DNA of 64,000 nt from Undaria pinnatifida (lineage: Eukaryota > Sar > Phaeophyceae > Laminariales > Alariaceae): contig JABAKD010000025.1 in assembly GCA_012845835.1 (NCBI GenBank), positions 3,269,819-3,333,818 of the forward strand. The letters are read 5' to 3'. Under the pieces are notes generated by a model. The model was not told the DNA's origin and did not search any database. It saw only the letters and a list, made by a program, of their open reading frames with translations. Shown here in pieces: positions 47,391 through 58,264 of the stretch. Position 1 is the first letter of the stretch. Every line of letters starts with the position of its first letter. The translations under genes and the position numbers were made by a program.

Positions 47391-47837
47391 GCTTGAAGAT
47401 TACACCAACTATTACGGAAAAAAATTGAGCAATTATTTCTGGCGATTATTTTTGTAGTCTTGAGGCTCCAAAAACAACTGCACGAGGAATGAGGGGCGTC
47501 CAGTATGGCTTCTGATTTTTGGAAAGTGGTTTTATGTTGAATTGGTAGGTCTTGTTTTGCCGTTTGCCTTTACTGTTGAAGATCTGGCACGTACACACTA
47601 CTGTCGCCCGCGACGTTATGTCACCACCGCCTCTGCTGTTGTCTCTGCTGCTGTGGTGCTGGTGTGGTGCTGCTATGGTGGTTTTCATGGTGATGGTGCT
47701 GCTGCTGTCGCGTTTGTGTGAGGGCGAAGCTCTGTCTCGCACACAACAAGCGCGGTGTGCTGTCGTTTATGTGTTTGTGATCCTTCGTTGTGGGGGATGG
47801 GTGACGTGTACAGCAGACAGGTATCATACCAGGTACA

Positions 47838-47985
47838 GAGTTGTTGTTGTCTCACATTAACTCTTGTCAAACGTCTAGAGTCCGTGGTCACACAAAGGTG
47901 CTGGAGCCGTAGAGAGTTCCGAAAAACCAGATGAAATCAAAACTCGTCCAGGAATAATACGCTTTCCCGCCCAGTAGGCAGTGGT
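47838..47985 (-). repeat. R3 3' fragment, reverse orientation
   Basis: Reads GTTGTTGTTGTCTCACATTA, then the complement of GGACTCTAGACGTTTGACAA and GGTGCTGGAGCC. It is 5'-truncated, as retroposon copies often are. Confidence 0.75.
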
Positions 47986-48826
47986 GACATGAGATACTTG
48001 GTACGAGGCAGTATCCGTTTCCCTTGTCGCCTCGGTAAGGCGTGCTGCGAGGCATGCCCTAGCAGGCTTGTAGCGAGTGGGGGGGGTCTTCTGGCAGGTG
48101 TAAGGCCGGACTCACCGTCAAGGAGTGATACCTTCTTGCTGCGTGTGGCCGCAAGGCTTAGGCGTGGCGGTAGCGTTGGGTCGTACGCGGTGCGTTAGGC
48201 ATGGTCACCTACGATTCGCGCGTCTTTTTAGGCAGCAGCGGCGGAGCAGCAATGCTTAATCGGGATGCTCGTGCGCGGAGGCAGGCGCCACCACGAGCCA
48301 CACTACGGCGCAGTCTTGGTTTGAGTGGAGGGAACTGCGCCGGCAGGAGGCTGGATTTGACGACCAAGGAGGGGGGCGACTAAGCGTCGATTGGCGGGGG
48401 AGAGACGGATTGAACTCTCCCTGAACGAGAACTTTTGTTCTTCAGATCAGCACCGCAAGCTGCGAGGAGCATTTTGTTTTTCGGGACGGGGGAGAAGAGG
48501 AACCGATTGGAATTGAGCGTCAACGAGAGCAAGTGCGAATGAGCGGGCCGAGTGAGCTAAGGCGATGAGGCGGCCATGGACATCCACAGCAGGAGGATGG
48601 CACACGGAGACCCACCACCCGCACGCACACCATCATCACGAGTGCAGCGATCGCCTTTTTTAAGGGGTTTTTTACCAGGCGGTAGTACAACATGTTACTC
48701 ACGTCACTGGTTTTTGTAGAGTTGGTGGAGTTGTTTACCCTTCATGGGGAACGATCCCCCGCAATTTTCAATTTTCAGGCACGGGCGTAGTATCTGCGCT
48801 GCAACCTGTCGGATAACCCGGGAAGA

Positions 48827-49423
48827 CGGGGTGATCGTTGATATTTGTATGGTGGTTTTTGGTTCGATTGCTCTTTTTCCACTGCATGCCCGCGGGTCGT
48901 CACTCTGACAGCACTCCAGACAGCAGGCGCGTTCGTCTGTGCTCACGATTACCGTGCGGTTCGTACGGTGCAGGCAGCCCAACCGCTAGTTTGTCGCCGC
49001 GAGTGGTTAGTTGTGGGAACGGGGGAACTCTACGCCGTAGTTGAGTGGATACCCGCGGCCATGTGAGTTCAGTTTGCACATTGGATCAGTTCACTTGTGC
49101 GCCTTCTTCGTATCGTGCGTTTTTAGGCGGGAAAGCGTAGTATTTCCCGGACGAATTTTGATTTCATTTGGTTTTTCGGATCTTCGTAGGGCTCCAGCAC
49201 CTTTGTGTGACCACGGACTCTAGATGTTTGACAAGAGTTAATGTGACAGCAACAACAACAGCAGCAACAACAACAACGATAACAAGAACAAGAACAAGAA
49301 CAAGAACAAGAACAAGAACAAGAACAAGAACAAGAACAAGAACAAGAACAAGAACAAGAACAAGAACAAGAACAAGAACCAGAAAACAAGAACAAGAACA
49401 CGAACAAGAACAAGAACAAAAAC

Positions 49424-49478
<55 letters not shown>

Positions 49479-49480
49479 GC
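48827..49480 (+). repeat. CAA-tailed element R3, long copy 3, with expanded tail
   Basis: The body runs to about 49245 (GGCTCCAGCACCTTTGTGTG, AGAGTTAATGTGACAGC). The tail is an expanded mixture of (CAA)n and (AAGAAC)n to 49480, producing long Arg/Thr, Ser/Cys or Leu/Val reading frames that are not genes. Confidence 0.8.
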
Positions 49481-49527
49481 AGCCTAAAGTCAAATAATCC
49501 CAGTTCTGAGAGGTTGGAAGAGCTGTT

Positions 49528-51230
49528 AGGGCCCAGATTAACGAAGAGCACGGAAAATCGTAATTAGATTCTTTTTTTTTAATTTCATGAAAAATACACG
49601 AAAAATTCAACTTTGGTTCTTAGGGCCCGAATTAACGAGGAACTTGCCAAATCGAATTCCGATTTTTTTTTTTTGATTTCATGAAAAATACACGAAAAAT
49701 TCAGCTTTGGTTCTTATCAAGGAACGGCGCAGTGCGTTCTAGGAAATAAAAAAAATCAAAAACGCAAAAGGGTCAACGAAGACCCGTGGGCAACGACCGA
49801 GGCGAGCGATGGCTCGCGTCCTCCCCGGAGCGCCGCGGCTAGCGGCAGATTCTTTTGGCCGGCAGCGGCTTGGAGGCTATGGCTCTAGGCGTCTCTTGGA
49901 TGGGCTGGCGCCACCCCGCCGCCCGACAAGGGCAGCAGCGACGGGGATATAGCGGTCGAACTTCTGAGCGAAGTCATCATGTGGTGGTTGGTCGTGTAAC
50001 TTTCGAGGTGCAGGGCGACGAAAAACTGGGTTTGCGGCGGCTTTGGTTGTTTTCGAAGCGTCGCAGGCGGTCTACGCTGTGCTAAGGACCTTCGGAGGCC
50101 GCGCTGCGGCTGCTCCGGTGGTCCTACCTCTCGCAATGGTGGCTTCTCGCCTCTCAATCAGCCGACGACATGGCACCAATTCGCGTGGAGGCTTCGGTTA
50201 CACAGAACAAGCCATGTCTAGGTGGACAAACTCCCTAAATTCAATTTCGATTTTCGACTAAATTCGACCGAGAAAGTCTTTTTTTACTTCTTTGTTGAAT
50301 TTGATTTTTCGTAATAATTCTGAGAATGCCTGCTTGGTGATTCATTTCTTGACCAATCAGATGCAAATTAAATTAAATTCTATAAAAAAAAATCGAAACT
50401 CGATTTGGCAAGTTCCTCGTTAATCTGGGCCCTTATCAAGGAACGGCGTAGTGCGTTCTAGGAAATTAAAAAATTAAAAAAACGCAAAAGGGTCAACGAA
50501 CATCCGTGAGCAACGACCGAGGAGAGCGATGGCTCGCGTCCTCCCCGGAGCGCCGCGGCTAGCGGTAGATTCTTTTTGCCAGCAGCGGCTTGGAGGCTAT
50601 GGCTCTAGGCGTCTCTTGGATGGGCTGGCGCCACCCCGCCGCCCAACACGGACAGCAGCGACGGGGATATAGCGGTCGAACTACTGAGCGAAGTCATCAT
50701 GTGGTAGTTGGTCGTGTAACTTTCGAGTTGCAGGGCGACGAAAAACTGGGTTTGCGGCGGTCTCGATTGTTTTCGAAGCGTCGCAGGCGGTCTACGCTGT
50801 GCTAAGGACCTTCGGAGGCCGCGCTGCGGCTGCTCCGGTGGTCCTACCTCTCGCAATGGTGGCTTCTCGCCTCTCAATCAGCCGACGACATGGCACCAAT
50901 ACGCGTGACCGGCTTCGGTTACACAGAACAATCCATGTCTGGGTGGACAAACTCCCCAAATTGAATTTCGATTTTCGACTAAATTCGACCGAGAAAGTAT
51001 TTTTTACTTCTTTGTTGAATTTGATTTTTCGTAGTAATTCTGAGAATGCCTGCTTGGTGATTCATTCTTTTATGACAAATTTTCAAGGACGTCAGCCGTG
51101 AGTTTGTCGAATTTCTGGTCAATACTCATCTTTGCAAGCTGTCTTTGACCAATCAGATGCAAATTAAATTCAATTCTAAAAAAAAAATAGAAACTCGATT
51201 TAGCAAGTTCCTCGTTAATTCGGGCCCTTA
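49528..51230. mobile_element. Tandem dimer of non-autonomous transposon B (Harbinger-like TIRs)
   Basis: Left termini at 49528 and 49621 read TTAGGGCCC.RATTAACGA, then AACTTGCCAAATCGA. The inverted form ends at about 50432 and 51230 (CGTTAATYYGGGCCCTTA). Between them an internal segment is present twice (49717-50435 and 50436-51230); the two share a right terminus. TTA next to GGGCCC suggests a TTA target site, as in PIF/Harbinger elements. Copy 2 carries an extra insert of about 76 bp near 51070-51145 that resembles R1. No transposase is recognised. Confidence 0.78.
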
Positions 51231-52225
51231 CTTCTGGGCTCGGAAATCACGAGATCCGCTGATTTTTGGCTTCGACTATTTCTGAATCCGGAAATAACGA
51301 TGATTTCTGATCCCATAAATAGTGGATGGTTTTCATTTTGGCGTCGGAGATGAATAATCGCTTAAAATATTTCCCACAATAGGGGTCTTGCAAAAGACGA
51401 AAACTCGATGCCACACCTTGTACTAAGTACACGAATCTGGGCCAGACGAAAAACACAATTATTCACAGTACGACGTACATGCCAGTTCCGTTTTCCGGTT
51501 TCGCCTCCCGTACGAGTCGGTCTCACGCAGAATGCATCTAGAAACGCGCGACCCATCCATTTTCACCGACAGCTTGCAACGTTAAAGTTAAGTACGAGTA
51601 CCACGGTGACCGACGCTGCTCGGAAGAAATCACAGATCTAGATCTCACACGTGTCAAGCCGTATCGTATTGTTCTGGGTTTTACTCCACCACTCCTATTA
51701 TACTACTCTAGTGTTGGCAAAAGACAGATAAAATGACTTTTGCCTTCCATTTTCGATTGACAAGTAAGTGCAGTACAGGTACGATACCGGTGTTTTATCA
51801 GTTATTGTCGATGTTTTCGTCCATCTGGATCGGATGCATTACCCGGGCCTCAAAAAGGGTCTCCGGCAGTCCAACACTACTGCTGTAAATACACTACTGC
51901 TGTTGCTGTTCTGTACCCATGGTATATTACGTACCAGGCATTGTACAGGCCACGAGTTTCGAAATCTCAACCATAATATACCCACCATCCCCTCTCTGCT
52001 GTGTGGTGTGCGACCGGAAATGGCTGCCTCTCGAGCAACAGGGGCAGGCGCGGAAACTTCAACAGCACCAATCTAGTGAGCACCGATACATGCCAGCCGG
52101 AAACACATTCAGCACCACAGCGGCAACCGGCAATACACCGCATGTTGTCACTACTCGTACTCGTTGTTCCCATCTGTCCCGATCGACACCCCAGGCACTT
52201 AAAGCGGGCAGCCAGCACGCCTTAC

Positions 52226-52399
52226 ACTTTTATATGTTTCTGGTGGAGGCATGATTTGCGTCAGCTGTGATATATGCGTGTACCACCTTGGGTTGTGTGT
52301 GTTTTTTCCTGGGGTATTCCTCAGCTCCAGAGTGACAGGAGCCTGTCCTGTGACCACGGACTTGATTATGCGAGTTAATGTGAGAACAACAACAACAAG
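52226..52399 (+). repeat. R3 short variant, copy 2
   Basis: Nearly identical to 42386-42568, ending in (CAA)n at 52386-52397. Confidence 0.8.
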
Positions 52400-53209
52400 G
52401 GGACCACTACTACTACCAGGTACTGCTGTAAGCCCGCTGTAAGTTGAGCCGCAGGCACACGCACTTACTTATGAGTCCTGGTATGATGGAAGATAGAACC
52501 CGATGGACCAGGCCCAGGAGACAGCAGCAATACAGGAACGGCGGAGAGGAGGATGGGGCTCGTCGATGATTCTCTCTTCCGCTCGTTTGGCCAACGCAGC
52601 AATAATGTAGCTACGGAGGAAGGAGTAGCTACAGCGTGCTTCAGGTGTTCACTGGTTTCATTTTTATTTCATTTTTATTTCATTTTTATTTCTTGTTTCG
52701 CGCGAGTAGACCCCTGTCTAAAACAGGCGAAAAAAAAATTGAAATCCTTCGGAAACACATTTTTTTTAGAAATTGAGAAACGTCAGCTGCGAGTACAACC
52801 GATTGAGTGGTTGACACTCGACTTTTCCAAGCTGCGTGATACATGTATGTCTCACTAATATACTATTAATAGTAGTTGCACAAAATTTACCGAAAGTCGT
52901 TCGCACGTGTCACTACGATAGTTGTTTTTGCTGCGCCACATTTTTTGTCTACTTTCCTTACAATGGCGTCGCAGGCAGGCCGTGAGGTTTTGAAGAAGTA
53001 GAGGTTGTTGTTGTGGGTTCGATTTTCACTCCCCCAACAACTAGCCCAACCACTAACTAGGGGGTGAATCAGGGTGAACGAAGAAAAAAAAAGCAGAAAC
53101 TTAACTTGCAGAGCTTCATTCACCAAGAAGAGCTCACACAAAAAAACACAACAAGACAAGGAGCCAGATGGAACGATGAGAGCAACGCGATCATCCTATG
53201 GCATATTAT

Positions 53210-53445
53210 TATAAAAATTAAAATACACTCCAGCTGTGAGATCGAAGATTTCGTCGAAACTCATCTTTGCAAGCTGTGTGTGATACTCCGATCGCGCGCA
53301 TTACGAGTTGTGTGTCCTCATTAAGGATATAGGTCGGCGACTCCCCTTACAACTACAGTGTAGCTATCAGGGTCAACAGGATGATTTTAGTCAGTCTGTG
53401 CGCGGAAACTATAAAACCCGTTTCTGAGGGGGACAAAATCTAACA
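53210..53445 (+). repeat. Dispersed repeat R1, copy 4
   Basis: AAAATACACTCCAGCTGTGA, ATCTTTGCAAGCTGTGTGTG and GGTCGGCGACTCCCCTTA, ending GCGCGGAAACTATAAAACCC. Confidence 0.85.
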
Positions 53446-53789
53446 GCTGTGAAGGGAAAGGGGGGCCTGGTTTTGATCAAAAGCGAGCGGGTTTGGAGGG
53501 GGGCGGGGGGGGGGGGGGGGAAGGGGCAATTTGTGCATGTAAGCTATAAATCCTTTCGAGGGGATAAATCTGACGGTTATTATATACTATTACAAGTACG
53601 AGTATTATTGTTTCCATTGATATCGAAACAGAGTCGGAGGGAAAATTGGCGCAATCTCATTATTACTCATACTATGGGGGTTCCTGACACAGTCCGAGAT
53701 AAAAAAGTCACAGGTTCGTTTCGGGGAAAAAAAAAAGTGTGGCTAAAATCGATTATATACTTGTATAATAGAAAAAGGCCTGTTGTAAG

Positions 53790-53890
53790 GTTATATAGGT
53801 GGGGACACAGAGTGCGCCCTGCAGGTTTGCCAATCATTTGAGCAGGTCCTCGGAGAGTGCTCACTTTCTTTTCCTTCGTAGAGACGTTGC
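53790..53890 (-). repeat. Left arm of a fold-back structure
   Basis: The reverse complement (CTACGAAGGAAAAGAAAGTG, CTCTCCGAGGACCTGCTCAA, CCTGCAGGGCGCACTCTGTG) matches 55595-55695 and 56229-56330 read forward. Confidence 0.78.
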
Positions 53891-54236
53891 TTTGTTCGAT
53901 TCCACCAGAGCCCGGATAGCTTCTGAGATCGGAGGCACGTGCCTCCGATCTATTTCCTGTAAATTTCCCGAATATAAAACGCCAACCTTATATCATACAA
54001 ACCCATCCACATGATCTCAAATTCGGATAATTGCAGGTCTTTCGAGGCCGTATCTTAACACTAGCCCACCCTGATGAGTCATATATTGCAGAAATATGGG
54101 AGATTCGGGGAAACTCCGGTTCTACGAACTGGACCATGAGTCGAAGATGCGGCTCCTCAAAACCCACTCCCACACCTCTAACGGTTTGGCTATGGAGCCA
54201 GGAACACGCGAAGAAAAGCAGTTAAAAAAAACGATT
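53891..54236 (+). repeat. Repeat B, copy 1, with a perfect 26-bp palindrome
   Basis: 53926-53951 is a perfect palindrome centred on CACGTG. The rest (CGAATATAAAACGCCAACCT, CCACCCTGATGAGTC, GGGGAAACTCCGG, GGTTTGGCTATGGAGCCAGG) recurs inverted at 55906-56228 and direct at 56331-56509. The second palindrome copy (56172-56197) has one central mismatch. Confidence 0.82.
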
Positions 54237-54330
54237 TGTTAAGGAATTAGTGGGGTATTATTTATAGTCCGTTTGACCACTTGCGAAAGGTTAACCTATA
54301 TATAGCTTACCCAAACTAAGCCTTATAACA
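54237..54330 (-). repeat. Solo-like LTR of the TRIM family
   Basis: Starts TGTTAAGGAATTAGTGGGG and ends CCTTATAACA. It is followed by a CTCTTCCCCCC purine tract (on the other strand) and CTGAAACGGCGGGATAGCAG as in the complete copies, then passes into the reverse-transcriptase relic. Confidence 0.7.
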
Positions 54331-54499
54331 CTCTTCCCCCCTGAAACGGCGGGATAGCAGGTCGGCCAAAGCGCAGCATAGACTGGGTAAACTGGTAAAC
54401 CGAGTACGTTATGAGAGGTACGTCTCTTCGCTGGACCAGCTCCCCGAGACGAGGCCCCAGCAAGACACAAGCGAATCTCGAGGCGAGAAGGAGACACGA

Positions 54500-55380
54500 G
54501 ACTTGGCCAGGGCCCGGCAACGGAGTCAACCGGGATCAGGGGCTACCGCCTTCCTAAAGGCGAGACCTGTAGACCCAGCTAGAACCATCCTTGCATCAGA
54601 GTTCGTGACTCCGGGGAAGAGATTTCTGGGGATAGAGAAATTCCTCGCGGCGAGATGCCCATGCTGCGGTGAAGCGGAGGTTAATACGCGGCATGCGCGA
54701 TTGTTTCACCGAGCGGGCGCGCAAGTGAACCAGCACCAACCTCTCGTGCACGCGCCCTCCCGCACCCTTAAGAGTATGTCCGTCCGCCACCAGGTGGAAA
54801 GCGGAGCCCCGTTCTGCGCAGACAGGGATTTGTGAATGGACATCGTGATTGAGGCAGGTGGACGAAGAGGTGCTACGGCACCGGAGTATCGCGACAAGTC
54901 GATACTCCTCGGCGTGACGTATGCGGACCCACAAGCAGGGGTCCACATGCGGGCAGGAAGCGCGGATCGAAACGGATCAGCGGCTTCCACTTCCGAGGCG
55001 CGGAAGCGCAACCACTACGCTCATCCGGGACAGGTGTCCTTCGACGAACGCAGCTACAAACTCGCCACCCTCGCGGTGGAAAGCTTTGGGCGTCTCGGTA
55101 AAGAAGGCAGCGACCTGATAGATCAGGTGGCGGCAAGCATCGTTGGAGGGACGGACGCATCGTCCCTAGCGCGGAAAGGCGTGTGCAAGGAGCGACTATA
55201 TCAAATCATTTCTGTGACCACTCAGGTCGCGATTTTCGCGCAGAGTTCATCGATATAGACTATCTCTGAGGGGTCGTCAGGCCGCGAGGGGAAGGGAGGA
55301 AGAATCGGGAGGACTACGGCCACTGGCCTGGGGTCGCAATGTTGATGAGGATTAAGGTAGACTCTCAGCTATAACACACC
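54500..55380 (+). pseudogene. LINE-type reverse transcriptase C-terminal relic with zinc knuckle
   Basis: Frame 54503-54835 holds RFLGIEKFLAARCPCCGEAE and H-x-R pattern residues of a CCHC-type knuckle; the expected last Cys reads Phe. After a TGA at 54835 the same frame continues from 54836 (MDIVIEAGGRRG, DKSILLGVTYADPQ, LATLAVESFGRLG). It then needs a frameshift near 55235 to reach GRQAARGREEESG and PLAWG. The second part resembles a PD-(D/E)XK restriction-like endonuclease region of site-specific LINEs; that is an inference from spacing only. It is broken by one stop and one shift. Confidence 0.55.
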
Positions 55381-55594
55381 AGGTATATATAGGGAAAGGA
55401 AACAGTAGATAAAAGGAGAAGATGTGGGGAAAAGAAATGGGCAAATGGTTGGCGGAATATACCACTGCATTTTGTTGCGATCATTCGACTTCATATTAGG
55501 TGCTTCTGCTGCTTTAAGGAAGGATATTCGATTTATATCGGAAAGGCATCTACGCTACATTGTCGGAGGGCAAAAATAATAATAATAATTAAGC

Positions 55595-55695
55595 TACGTC
55601 TCTACGAAGGAAACGAAAGTGAGTACTCTCCGAGGACCTGCTCAATTGGCAGACCTGCAGGGGGCACTGTGTGCCCCCACCCATAATTTAACATG
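55595..55695 (+). repeat. Right arm of the fold-back structure
   Basis: Inverted match to 53790-53890 and direct match to 56229-56330. It is preceded by an (AAT)n tract at 55576-55588, a possible LINE tail. Confidence 0.75.
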
Positions 55696-55763
55696 TGGCG
55701 TCGACGGCAGGACAGAAAGACACGTCACCTTAGCACCTTTTCTTTGGTTGGTTTGCCGTAGAG

Positions 55764-55860
55764 CTTTTCCTGCCCCCCCCCCGCCACACCGGCGGCATGC
55801 GGCAGGTTCTAGAGCCTTTTCTGCCCCCCCCCGCCACACCGGCGGCACGCGGCAGGTTTT
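55764..55860 (+). repeat. Two-copy GC-rich tandem repeat with hairpin potential
   Basis: CCGCCACACCGGCGGCAYGC plus GGCAGGTT is present twice (about 50-bp period). CCGCC and GGCGG pair across CACA. Confidence 0.8.
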
Positions 55861-55905
55861 GATGGGTGACTTCTGCCTTGTTGTAGGGTCTGCGTTTATT
55901 TCAAC

Positions 55906-56509
55906 TGCTTTTCTTCGCGTGTTCTTGGCTCCGTAGCCAGACCGTTAGAGCTGTGGGAGTGGGTTTTGAGGAGCCGCATCTTCGACTCATGGTCTAGTTC
56001 GTACAACCGGAGTTTCCCCGGATCTCCCATATTTTTTGCATATGCGACTCATCAGGGTGGGCTAGTGTTAAGATACGGCCTCGAAAGGCCTGTAGTTATC
56101 CGAATATGAGATCATTTGGATGGGCTTCGTATGATAAGGTTGGCGTTTTATATTCGGGAAAGTTAGGAAATAGATCGGAGGCACGAGCCTCCGATCTCAG
56201 AAGCTATCCGAGGCTCTGGTGGAAACGATGAAAGCTACGTCTCTACGAAGGAAACGAAAGTGAGTACTCTCCGAGGACCTGCTCAATTGGCAGACCTGCA
56301 GGGGGCACTCTGTGGCCCCACCCATAATTTAACACTAGCCCACCCTGATGAGTCGCACATGCAGAAATATGGGAGATTCGGGGAAACTCCGGTTGTACGA
56401 ACTAGACCATGAGTCGAAGATGCGGCTCCTTAAAACCCATTCCCACACCTCTAACGGTTTGGCTATGAAGCCAGGAACACGCGAAGAAAAGCAGTTGACA
56501 GAAACGATT
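55906..56509. repeat. Repeat B copies 2 (inverted) and 3 (direct) around a third fold-back arm
   Basis: 55906-56228 is repeat B reversed, 56229-56330 is the arm sequence, and 56331-56509 is repeat B direct and truncated. Repeat B joins the TRIM LTR at the same base in copies 1 and 3 (CGATT then TGTTAAGG), so B and the LTR may belong to one larger element. Confidence 0.72.
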
Positions 56510-56888
56510 TGTTAAGGAATTAGTGGGGTATTATTGATAGCCCGTTTGGCCACTTGCAAAAGGTTAACCGATGGCTTACCCAAACTAAGCCTCATAACAC
56601 TCTCCCCCCCTGAAACGACGGGATGGCAGGTCGGCCGGATATACGGGCGGACCTGTCATTTATCCAAGCGGTTTCATTTCCTGGGGATATCGGGGAGAGC
56701 GTTTTTCAAGTTGGACATGGGGAAAGTCTGAAAAGGTTCATTATGGTGGATGTGGGATTCGAACCCACGACCCAAAAAACCCATGGTCTGTCGACGACGT
56801 CATTTTTTAAGGAATTAGTGGGGTATTAGCCCGTTTGACCACTGGCAAAAAGTTAACCAATAGCTTACCCAAACTGAGCCTTATCACA
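56510..56888 (-). mobile_element. TRIM-like LTR element, complete (379 bp)
   Basis: Terminal direct repeats of 90 bp (56510-56599, TG...CA) and 83 bp (56806-56888). Read on the - strand, the 5' LTR is followed within about 2 nt by a TGACGTCGTCGACAGACC primer-site candidate, and the 3' LTR is preceded by a GGGGGGGAGAG polypurine tract. The 200-bp interior carries a tRNA T-arm-like stretch ending in CCACCA (GTGGGTTCGAATCCCAC at 56750-56766). It encodes no protein. Confidence 0.72.
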
Positions 56889-56911
56889 CTATACCTGCTC
56901 GTATTAAATTA

Positions 56912-57145
56912 TTAAGATAAAAATACACTCCAGCTGTGAGATCGAAGATTTTGTCGAAACTCATCTTGGCAAGCTGTGTGTGATACTCCAATCGCGCGCA
57001 TTACGGATTGTGTGTCCTCATTAAGGATTTAGGTCGGCGACTCTCCTTGAAACTACAGCATAGCTATCAGGGTCAACAGGGTGATGTTAGTCAGTTTGTG
57101 CGCGGAAACTATAAAACACGTTTTAGAGGGGGGGAAATGTTGACA
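56912..57145 (+). repeat. Dispersed repeat R1, copy 5
   Basis: Nearly the same as 53210-53445: AAAATACACTCCAGCTGTGA, TTGGCAAGCTGTGTGTGATA and GCGCGGAAACTATAAAACAC. Confidence 0.85.
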
Positions 57146-57850
57146 GCTGTGGAAGCAAATGCATCAGTTTATCAAGTGAATCCTGTACTTCGAATAAACG
57201 GTGAGGAGAGGGCGGAGTTTTTAAGGACGTGAGGGGCTGGGTTTGATCAAGAGGGAGCCAGGGGGGGGGGATCAAGAGGGAGCCGGGGGGGGGGGGGGGG
57301 GGCAGCTCAATCTGTGCGTAGAAATTATAGATCCTTTAAGGGGATAAATCTGACGGTTTTGGAAAGAATGCACCGGTTTATCATGTATATCCTGTAAGTC
57401 GTATAATACAACCGGTGTGAGTAGAGGGCGGAGTGTTCGAGGGGGTGGCGGGGGGGGGCGAAAGGGGTTTTTTAAACAGCTTTAGGTTGCATAGAGATGT
57501 AGGGGTTTGCTATGCGCGTGGTGCTAGGTCTAGGCGATGGTGCGGGTGGTGGGGAAGGAGGGGGCGTTGGGTGTGTGGGGGGGTGAATTGAAGCAGCGGC
57601 ATATGTGGCTCTAGAAAGATAATGAGGTGATATCGAGTGCGTGGAAGTGTTTATTACTTTGTTTGGCAGATTTCGATGTTAGGTGGGGCGTTTGAGCAAG
57701 AGGGAGCGAAAACAAAAAGAGTAAAAAAGGGGGGGGGCGGGGGCGGGGGCGGGCGGGACACTTCAATATGTGCGCGGAAACTATAAATCCCTCAAGGGGA
57801 CAAATTTGACGGTTGTAGCAAGAATACATCCCTTTATATCACCTGCCTGG
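57146..57850 (+). repeat. Further copies of the R1 3' end separated by poly-G
   Basis: TGTGCGYRGAAAYTATARAT, CC.TYAAGGGGAYAAATYTGA and CGGTT recur at about 57312 and 57767. GGGATCAAGAGGGAGCC-like and pure G tracts lie at 57260-57302 and 57727-57760. Confidence 0.7.
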
Positions 57851-58163
57851 TATTACTCGTATTATTTTTTTATTCTAGCAGATTTGATGTTATTAATAGG
57901 TGTGGTATACAACACACTCTTTAGGTGTGGTGAACAACGTGTTAAAGCCTCATAATTTGTTATTGTGCATGGATCGTAAGATAGATAGAATATTGCAATC
58001 GATAGGTACAACCATGTAGTTACCATGATTTTACCGTGCCGGTGTGGGGCTCTGACGTCGCTAATAATAAGAAAGATATACATCTTGCAAAATACAACAG
58101 TCGAGGCGATTTGGTCATCATGCAATGTACACATCACCATTGAGCACGAGGGGGAGAAGTGCA

Positions 58164-58240
58164 AATCATTACTTTTTTTTTTTATCCTCCGGCGGATGGG
58201 GAAAAATAAAGCTTTAGCTCACCACAAACACCCTACGTAA
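58164..58240 (-). repeat. Poly(A)-tailed SINE-like repeat R2, reverse copy
   Basis: T run, ATCCTCCGGCGGATGGGGAA, AAATAAAGCTTTAGCTCACC: the reverse complement of R2. Confidence 0.78.
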
Positions 58241-58264
58241 TAGGTTGGTAGTAGTGTGGTCTAC

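Noticed and set aside
49123-49610. Long Arg/Thr, Ser/Cys and Leu/Val repeat frames
   Set aside because: Translations of the (CAA)n and (AAGAAC)n tail of an R3 element.
54075-54125. Hammerhead-ribozyme-like core (CTGATGAGTC followed by GAAAC)
   Set aside because: I could not form stems I and II around these words. Only a hairpin after GAAAC pairs, and the inverted copies do not improve the fold. A covariance-model search would decide.
56742-56815. tRNA gene on the - strand
   Set aside because: The T arm and a CCA-like end are present, but no matching 5' acceptor strand, D arm or clear anticodon stem is seen. It lies at a fixed place inside the TRIM-like element.
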